This document shows, piece by piece, positions 57,243 to 64,000 of a stretch of 64,000 bases of DNA. Position 1 is the first letter of the stretch. Every line of letters starts with the position of its first letter. Location: contig CAWBNB010000066.1 of the NCBI GenBank assembly GCA_963789885.1, forward strand, positions 1 through 64,000, read 5' to 3'. Both the position numbers and the translations under genes were made by a program. Source of the stretch: DATEDA01 sp963789885 (GTDB lineage: Bacteria > Pseudomonadota > Gammaproteobacteria > Burkholderiales > SG8-39). Below the pieces are notes generated by a model that saw only the letters and a program-made list of their open reading frames with translations, was not told where the DNA came from and searched no databases.

Positions 57243-58457
57243 GTGAGCAAGATCAAGGTCAAGAACCCCGTCGTCGAGATGGACGGCGACGAGATGACGC
57301 GGATCATCTGGCATCGCATCCGCGACCAGCTGATCCTCCCTTACCTCGACGTCGATCTGAAGTACTTCGATCTCAGCGTCGAGCACCGGGACGCGACCAA
57401 CGATCAGGTGACGATCGACGCCGCGAACGCGACCCGCCAATACGGCGTCGCGGTGAAGTGCGCCACGATCACGCCGGACGAGGCGCGAGTGAAGGAGTTC
57501 AACCTCAAGCAGATGTGGCGGAGCCCGAACGGCACCATCCGCAACATCCTCGACGGGACCATCTTCCGCGAGCCGATCATCTGCAAGAACGTGCCGCGCA
57601 TCGTCCCGCACTGGGACAAGCCGGTGGTGGTGGCCCGTCACGGGTTCGGCGACCAGTACCGCGCGACCGAGATCAAGTTCGACGGGCCCGGCACCATCAA
57701 GCTCACGTTCACGCCCGAGGGCGGCGGCGCGCCGGTCGAGCGGGAGGTCTTCAAGGCGCCCGGCGCCGGCGTGACGATGGCGATGTTCAACCTCGACGCG
57801 TCGATCAGCGGCTTCGCGCGCGCCTGCTTCAACTACGGGCTCGGCCGGAAGTACTCGGTGTACCTCTCGTCGAAGAACACGATCCTCAAGGTCTACGACG
57901 GCCGTTTCAAGAACCTCTTCGAGGAGATCTTCCAAAAGGAATTCAAGCAGAAGTTCGACGCCGCCGGCCTCACCTATGAGCACCGGCTGATCGACGACAT
58001 GGTGGCCGCCAGCCTCAAGTGGTCGGGCGGCTATCTCTGGGCCTGCAAGAACTACGACGGCGACGTGCAGTCGGACACGGTCGCTCAAGGGTACGGCTCG
58101 CTCGGATTGATGACCTCGGTCCTGATGTCGCCCGACGGCAAGGCAGTCGAGGCCGAGGCGGCGCACGGGACGGTGACGCGCCACTACCGCCTGCACCAGC
58201 AGGGCAAGCCGACCTCGACCAACCCGATCGCGTCGATTTACGCCTGGACGCGGGGCCTGCAGTTCCGCGGCAAGATGGACGGCACTCCGGACGTCGTCAA
58301 GTTCGCAGAGACCCTGGAGAAGGTCTGCGTCGACGTGGTCGAGTCGGGACGGATGACCAAGGACCTGGCGATCCTGATCCGTGCCGACCACCCGTTCCTG
58401 ACGACCGACGCGTTCATGGACGCCATCAACGAGGAACTGAAGCGCAGGATGAGCTGA
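57243..58457 (+). CDS. icd: NADP-dependent isocitrate dehydrogenase
   Basis: A 404-residue TCA-cycle enzyme of the eukaryotic-like homodimeric type, which is distinct from E. coli Icd. The start reads MSKIKVKNPVVEMDGDEMTR and the substrate Ser region is MWRSPNGTIRNILDGTIFRE. The metal site has DDMVAASLKWSGGYLWACKN and YDGDVQSDTVAQGYGSLGLM. The cofactor region is EAAHGTVTRHYRLHQQGKPT. The GTG at 57243 is in the expected place. A strong terminator follows the stop. Confidence 0.96.
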   Translation: MSKIKVKNPVVEMDGDEMTRIIWHRIRDQLILPYLDVDLKYFDLSVEHRDATNDQVTIDAANATRQYGVAVKCATITPDEARVKEFNLKQMWRSPNGTIRNILDGTIFREPIICKNVPRIVPHWDKPVVVARHGFGDQYRATEIKFDGPGTIKLTFTPEGGGAPVEREVFKAPGAGVTMAMFNLDASISGFARACFNYGLGRKYSVYLSSKNTILKVYDGRFKNLFEEIFQKEFKQKFDAAGLTYEHRLIDDMVAASLKWSGGYLWACKNYDGDVQSDTVAQGYGSLGLMTSVLMSPDGKAVEAEAAHGTVTRHYRLHQQGKPTSTNPIASIYAWTRGLQFRGKMDGTPDVVKFAETLEKVCVDVVESGRMTKDLAILIRADHPFLTTDAFMDAINEELKRRMS

Positions 58458-58484
58458 GCGGCGGTCGCCTCATGCGGCGAAGGA

Positions 58485-58510
58485 GGGGCCCCGCGGGGCC
58501 CTTTTCTTTT
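58485..58510 (+). terminator. intrinsic terminator after icd
   Basis: GGGCCCC (58486-58492) and GGGGCCC (58495-58501) pair across a very short loop and are followed by TTTTCTTTT. It is a plus-strand Rho-independent terminator about 28 bases after the icd stop. Confidence 0.8.
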
Positions 58511-58566
58511 GGCCGGGCGGCCCCATCTGCGCTGCCGTGTGCCGGGAACGAGCTTTTCGGCGGCGG

Positions 58567-58598
58567 CAAAAGAAAAGCCCCGCGCGCGGCGGGGCTTT
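58567..58598 (-). terminator. intrinsic terminator after cspA
   Basis: AAAGCCCC (58574-58581) and GGGGCTTT (58591-58598) form an 8-base stem with a 9-base loop. On the minus strand it is followed by a T-rich tail (TTTTCTTTT). It lies about 25 bases after the cold-shock gene. Confidence 0.8.
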
Positions 58599-58622
58599 GA
58601 GATCGTCGGTGGTGCGGGCGCG

Positions 58623-58829
58623 CTAGCCCGCCTTCTGGATGTTCGAGGCCTGTTTCCCTTTCGGGCCTTGGGTGATCTCGAACTGGACCTTCTCCCCCTC
58701 CTTGAGCGTCTTGAACCCCCCCATCTGGATCGCCGAGAAATGCGCGAACAGATCTTCGCCGCCGTCGTCAGGCGTGATGAACCCGTAGCCTTTCGCGTCG
58801 TTGAACCACTTAACCGTTCCCGTTGGCAT
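58623..58829 (-). CDS. cspA: cold-shock protein (CspA family)
   Basis: A 68-residue single CSD protein that binds single-stranded nucleic acid and melts RNA structure. RNP1 is KGYGFI, RNP2 is DLFAHFSAI, and GTVKWFNDAKGYGFITPDDG is typical. The end (GPKGKQASNIQKAG) has the usual basic tail. A long upstream region before its ATG at 58829 fits the long 5' leaders seen in cold-induced csp genes. Members are often redundant, so the exact Csp name is a guess. Confidence 0.95.
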   Translation of the reverse strand: MPTGTVKWFNDAKGYGFITPDDGGEDLFAHFSAIQMGGFKTLKEGEKVQFEITQGPKGKQASNIQKAG

Positions 58830-59167
58830 AGCCCCTCTTCCCTACCAGTTTGTGAACCCGGGGGTTCCCCCCTCCTATGCCTGATCTTCAAGACAGCGCC
58901 GACGACCGCACGAGGCGGTGTCGCTTGAAAAGCAAACACGCGCCTTTTTTACGCGCTTCGCGCGGAGGCGTCAAGTACCGCGCAGCGCGCCGCAACTCCT
59001 GCAAAATCCGCGCGTTGGAGGAAAAAACGGTCATTGCGCGGGGGCGGGCTTGTGGCTAGGATTAGGGCAGTTCATCGATTGGGGAGTACGGCTCCGAACC
59101 TCGCGGCGGCGAAGCGGTCAACAGAGTTGGCCGCCGGTGATGCCGGTAGACGGAAATTAGCAAGGCT
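58830..59167. promoter_or_regulatory. cspA/clpS divergent intergenic region
   Basis: No gene is evident. TTGCGC (59034-59039) and TAGGAT (59057-59062), 17 bases apart, form a plausible plus-strand sigma-70 promoter for clpS-clpA about 105 bases before the clpS ATG. The rest is likely the cspA leader and promoter on the minus strand, but I see no clear -35/-10 pair there. Confidence 0.45.
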
Positions 59168-59475
59168 ATGGCGACCCGGTCGCGTGATGGCACCGTACTC
59201 GAGACCAAGAAGAGCAGGGTCAAGTCACCGCCGCTCTTCAAGGTCATCCTGCTCAACGACGACTACACGCCGATGGAGTTCGTGGTCCTCGTCCTGCAGA
59301 CGTTCTTCGGGATGACCCGGGAGAAGGCCACCCAGGTGATGTTGAAGGTGCATCGCGAAGGCATGGGAGTGTGCGGGGTCTACCCGCGGGATATCGCAAC
59401 GACGAAGGTGGAACAGGTCGTATCGTACGCGCGGAAGCACCAGCATCCGCTGCAGTGCGTGATGGAGGAAACGTA

Positions 59476-59476
<1 letters not shown>
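59168..59476 (+). CDS. clpS: ATP-dependent Clp protease adaptor ClpS
   Basis: A 102-residue N-degron adaptor that delivers substrates with Leu, Phe, Tyr or Trp N-termini to ClpAP. The core is VILLNDDYTPMEFVVLVLQT, FFGMTREKATQVMLKVHREG, and VCGVYPRDIATTKVEQVVSY. The Asp-Asp of LLNDDYTPM and the pocket Met are conserved. Its stop overlaps the clpA ATG (TAATG), so the two are co-translated. The ATG at 59168 has AAGG just upstream. Confidence 0.96.
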
Positions 59477-61752
<2,276 letters not shown>

Positions 61753-61773
61753 TCATCTCCCCGGGCTGAAACG

Positions 61774-61808
61774 GCGAAGGGCCGCATCTCGCGGCCCTTC
61801 GCGCTTTC
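61774..61808 (+). terminator. intrinsic terminator after clpA
   Basis: GCGAAGGGCCGC (61774-61785) and GCGGCCCTTCGC (61791-61802) form a perfect 12-base stem with a 5-base loop, followed by GCTTTCGG. It lies about 22 bases after the clpA stop on the plus strand. Confidence 0.75.
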
Positions 61809-61919
61809 GGGCGCGGCATCGCGAGCGCCCGCGATTTGACGCGCGCTACTTGACGCCTGCGTGGGCACGAGCGGAAACTCCCGTGCGCTGCTCCCCTGCC
61901 CTGGAGGAGGACAAGACCA

Positions 61920-62228
61920 ATGAGAGCGACGCTGTTCGTGGCGGCGGCCCTTGCGAGCGTTCCGCTCGCCGCTTACGCGCAAGGCACCTACCCCAACACC
62001 GGCCGCGACCTCGCGGCCTCCTGTGCGATCTGCCACGGCACGAACGGCGTGAACGCGGGCGGCATCCCGAACCTTGCCGGCCAGCCGGCAAGCTACCTCG
62101 CGATGCAGCTCCGCGATTTCCGCGACGGCAAGCGGCCCGCGACGATCATGCACCAGATCTCGAAGGGGCTGACCGAGGACCAGATCGCCGCAGTGTCGGC
62201 GTACTGGTCGGCGCAGAAGGGGAAGTGA
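61920..62228 (+). CDS. fccA: cytochrome c subunit of flavocytochrome c sulfide dehydrogenase
   Basis: A 102-residue periplasmic class I cytochrome c. It has a signal peptide (MRATLFVAAALASVPLAAYA, cleavage near AYA-QG) and a single heme motif CAICHG (the first Cys in ASCAICHGTNG). The axial Met is probably in YLAMQLRDF or IMHQISK. True FccA often has two hemes, so this small form matches the single-heme partner type. The flavoprotein gene starts 10 bases later. Together they oxidise sulfide and pass electrons to a cytochrome acceptor. GGAGGAGG precedes the ATG. Confidence 0.85.
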   Translation: MRATLFVAAALASVPLAAYAQGTYPNTGRDLAASCAICHGTNGVNAGGIPNLAGQPASYLAMQLRDFRDGKRPATIMHQISKGLTEDQIAAVSAYWSAQKGK

Positions 62229-62238
62229 GGAGACCGAC

Positions 62239-63540
62239 ATGGCGAGCGAAATCAACCGCCGGGCCTTCCTGAAGGCGATCGGCGCCGGCACCGCGGCGAC
62301 CGCCGCCCCCGCGATTCTCACTGCCTGCGCGACGGGGCCCGGCGAGGCGCCGAAGCCGATCGGACGCGTCATCGTCATCGGCGGCGGATACGGCGGTGCG
62401 ACCTGCGCGAAGTACGTGCGGATGTGGAGCGAGCGCCGGATCGAGGTGTTCCTGATCGAGCGGAATGCGCAGTTCGTGTCCTGCCCGCTCTCGAACCTCG
62501 TCCTCGGCGGGTCGCGGCAGATCGGCGACCTCACCATCGGTTACGAGAAGCTGCGCGAGTTCGGAGTCCAGGTGATTCGGGACGAGGTGACCGAGATCAT
62601 CGTCGAGAAGAAGCGCGTACGCCTGAAGCGGATCGAGGACCTGCCCTACGACCGGCTGGTGGCCGCACCGGGCATCGACTTCATGTACGACCAGATCCCC
62701 GGGCTCAACAACCCCGAGGCGCAGAAGACGGTCCTGCACGCGTGGAAGGCGGGTCCCGAGACCGTCGAGCTGCGCAAGCAGCTCGAAGCGATGCCCGACG
62801 GCGGCGTGTACATCCTGTCGATCCCGAAGGCGCCCTACCGCTGTCCGCCGGGGCCCTACGAGCGCGCATGCCAGGTCGCGCACTACTTCAAGACGGCGAA
62901 GCCCCGATCGAAGGTGATCCTGCTCGACGGCAACGAGGACATCGTGTCGAAGAAGGGCCTCTTTCTCGCGGCGTGGAACGAGCTTTACAAGGGCATCATC
63001 GAGTACCGCCCGAACCAGGAAGCGAAGGACGTCGACGTCAAGAGCATGACCGTCAAGACGGAGTTCGACTCGTTCAAGGGGACCGTGCTGAACGTCGTAC
63101 CGCCGCAGAAGGCCGGACTGATCGCGCAGCAGGCGAAGCTGATCACCGCCAACAACCGCTGGTGCGGCGTCAACTGGCAGACGACCGAGTCGATCGCGGT
63201 GGCCGGCGTGTACGTCCTCGGCGATGCGACGTTGTCGGCGGCGGCGATGCCGAAGTCGGCCAGCATGGCCAACAACCACGCGAAGATCGCCGCCTCCGCG
63301 ATCGTCGCGACGATGACCGGCCAGCCCGTGAACCCGGCGCCGACGATCAACAACACCTGCTACAGCTACGTCTCCGATCGGGAGGCGATGCACGTCGACT
63401 CGGTCCATCGCTGGACTCCCGAGAAGAAGACGCTCGAGCCGGTGCCCGGCTCGGGCGGCGTCTCGGCGCAGCGGAGCGAGCTCGAGAAGCAATACGCCGA
63501 CGCGTGGGCGCGGAACATCTGGGCCGACACGCTCAGTTAG
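62239..63540 (+). CDS. fccB: flavoprotein subunit of flavocytochrome c sulfide dehydrogenase
   Basis: A 433-residue FAD enzyme exported by the Tat route: the signal has NRRAFLKAIGAGTAATAAPA. The FAD-binding start is GRVIVIGGGYGGATCAKYVR. Redox Cys candidates are in QFVSCPLSNLVLGGSRQIGD and APYRCPPGPYERACQVAHYF, as in FccB/SoxF. The C-terminal FCSD flavin-binding region includes YVLGDATLSAAAMPKSASMA and NNTCYSYVSDREAM. It forms a pair with the small cytochrome c. It indicates the ability to oxidise sulfide or related sulfur compounds. Confidence 0.93.
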   Translation: MASEINRRAFLKAIGAGTAATAAPAILTACATGPGEAPKPIGRVIVIGGGYGGATCAKYVRMWSERRIEVFLIERNAQFVSCPLSNLVLGGSRQIGDLTIGYEKLREFGVQVIRDEVTEIIVEKKRVRLKRIEDLPYDRLVAAPGIDFMYDQIPGLNNPEAQKTVLHAWKAGPETVELRKQLEAMPDGGVYILSIPKAPYRCPPGPYERACQVAHYFKTAKPRSKVILLDGNEDIVSKKGLFLAAWNELYKGIIEYRPNQEAKDVDVKSMTVKTEFDSFKGTVLNVVPPQKAGLIAQQAKLITANNRWCGVNWQTTESIAVAGVYVLGDATLSAAAMPKSASMANNHAKIAASAIVATMTGQPVNPAPTINNTCYSYVSDREAMHVDSVHRWTPEKKTLEPVPGSGGVSAQRSELEKQYADAWARNIWADTLS

Positions 63541-63635
63541 AACTGTTCTTCTGGCGCCGGCGCCACGGCCGGCCGGCTCGCGGGGCGCCTCCGGGCGCGC
63601 CCTCGCCGTTTCCAGCCGCTACTCCAGGGGATGCT

Positions 63636-64000
63636 TCAGGCCTTGCCGGTGCTGCCGAAGCCGCCGGCGCCCCGCTCGCTCTCCGCAAACGCCTCGACGA
63701 CGTTCAGCGCGACCTGGAGGACCGGCACGATCACGAGCTGCGCGATCCGCTCGAGCGGCTGAAGCGTGTACGGCTCACGCGAGCGGTTCCAGGTCGAAAC
63801 CATGATCTGGCCCTGGTAGTCCGAGTCGATCAGGCCCACGAGGTTGCCGAGCACGATGCCGTGCTTGTGGCCGAGCCCCGAGCGCGGCAGTACGAGCGCG
63901 GCAAGACCCGGGTCGGCGAGGTGGATCGCGATGCCGCTCGGGACGAGCGTGGTATCGCCCGGCCGCAGAACGAGCGGCGCGGGGATGCAGGCCTTGAGAT
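63636..64000 (-). CDS. dut: dUTP diphosphatase (partial, runs off the window end)
   Basis: The 3' part (121 residues) of deoxyuridine triphosphatase, which keeps dUTP out of DNA. The reading frame continues past 64000, so the start is not in view. Motif 2 is LPRSGLGHKHGIVLGNLVGL, motif 3 is GLIDSDYQGQIMVSTWN, motif 4 is ERIAQLVIVPV and the C-terminal motif 5 is RGAGGFGSTGKA. All are intact. It converges with fccB. Confidence 0.96.
   Translation of the reverse strand, partial: LKACIPAPLVLRPGDTTLVPSGIAIHLADPGLAALVLPRSGLGHKHGIVLGNLVGLIDSDYQGQIMVSTWNRSREPYTLQPLERIAQLVIVPVLQVALNVVEAFAESERGAGGFGSTGKA

Overview
The window looks like a chromosomal segment of a GC-rich betaproteobacterium, probably Burkholderiales-like. 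Evidence for this is a Bug-type (TctC) tripartite tricarboxylate transporter receptor, an exbB-exbD-lpxK-trm112-kdsB-adk cluster, a MutL with the endonuclease motif of MutH-less bacteria, ClpSA, two Crp/Fnr regulators and flavocytochrome c. GTG starts and 4-base GTGA/ATGA overlaps are frequent. The taxonomy is inferred from gene content only.

Positions 1-15.9 kb are accessory DNA. An SDR dehydrogenase and an aldo/keto reductase (0.5-2.3 kb) are followed by a truncated insertion sequence (2.46-3.07 kb), two broken transporter genes (3.07-3.48 kb), and a minus-strand cluster from 13.14 to 3.60 kb. In transcription order the cluster reads: STAS protein, NCS2/SLC23-type permease with a C-terminal GHKL-like domain, coiled-coil protein, transmembrane OmpA-family protein, Ras-like small GTPase, SpoIIE/PP2C phosphatase, RsbW-like ATP-binding protein, second permease-GHKL fusion, and two more STAS proteins. 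A complete copy of the same IS (13.30-14.47 kb), in the same orientation as the truncated one, closes the block. A RES/Xre toxin-antitoxin pair with its own promoter and operator-like repeats follows, and then a tRNA-Ser(CGA) whose 3' end faces the accessory DNA.

The cluster is the most interesting part of the window. It contains all parts of a partner-switching relay (phosphatase, kinase/anti-factor, STAS antagonists), but there is no sigma factor next to it. The apparent outputs are two membrane permeases. A Ras-like GTPase and a protein spanning from cytoplasm to peptidoglycan sit in the same transcription unit. I propose that it controls transport, or senses through it, at the envelope; this is inference from domain content and gene order.

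Positions 15.9-64 kb are mostly conserved housekeeping genes: serS, rarA-lolA-ftsK, crp, trxB, smr, a P-II gene, ppa, a DEAD-box helicase, yheS, an ECF sigma/anti-sigma-like pair, queG/tsaE/amiC, a ybaK-mutL-miaA-mug run, hppA-ggt, adk-kdsB-trm112-lpxK-exbD-exbB, xseA, icd, cspA, clpS-clpA, flavocytochrome c sulfide dehydrogenase, and the 3' part of dut. Oddities here include an OmpA domain fused to the proton-pumping pyrophosphatase, a decayed two-partner-secretion transporter upstream of trxB, an inverted pair of consensus DnaA boxes before xseA, two tandemly duplicated 52-residue secreted proteins, and an AT-rich patch inside tsaE.
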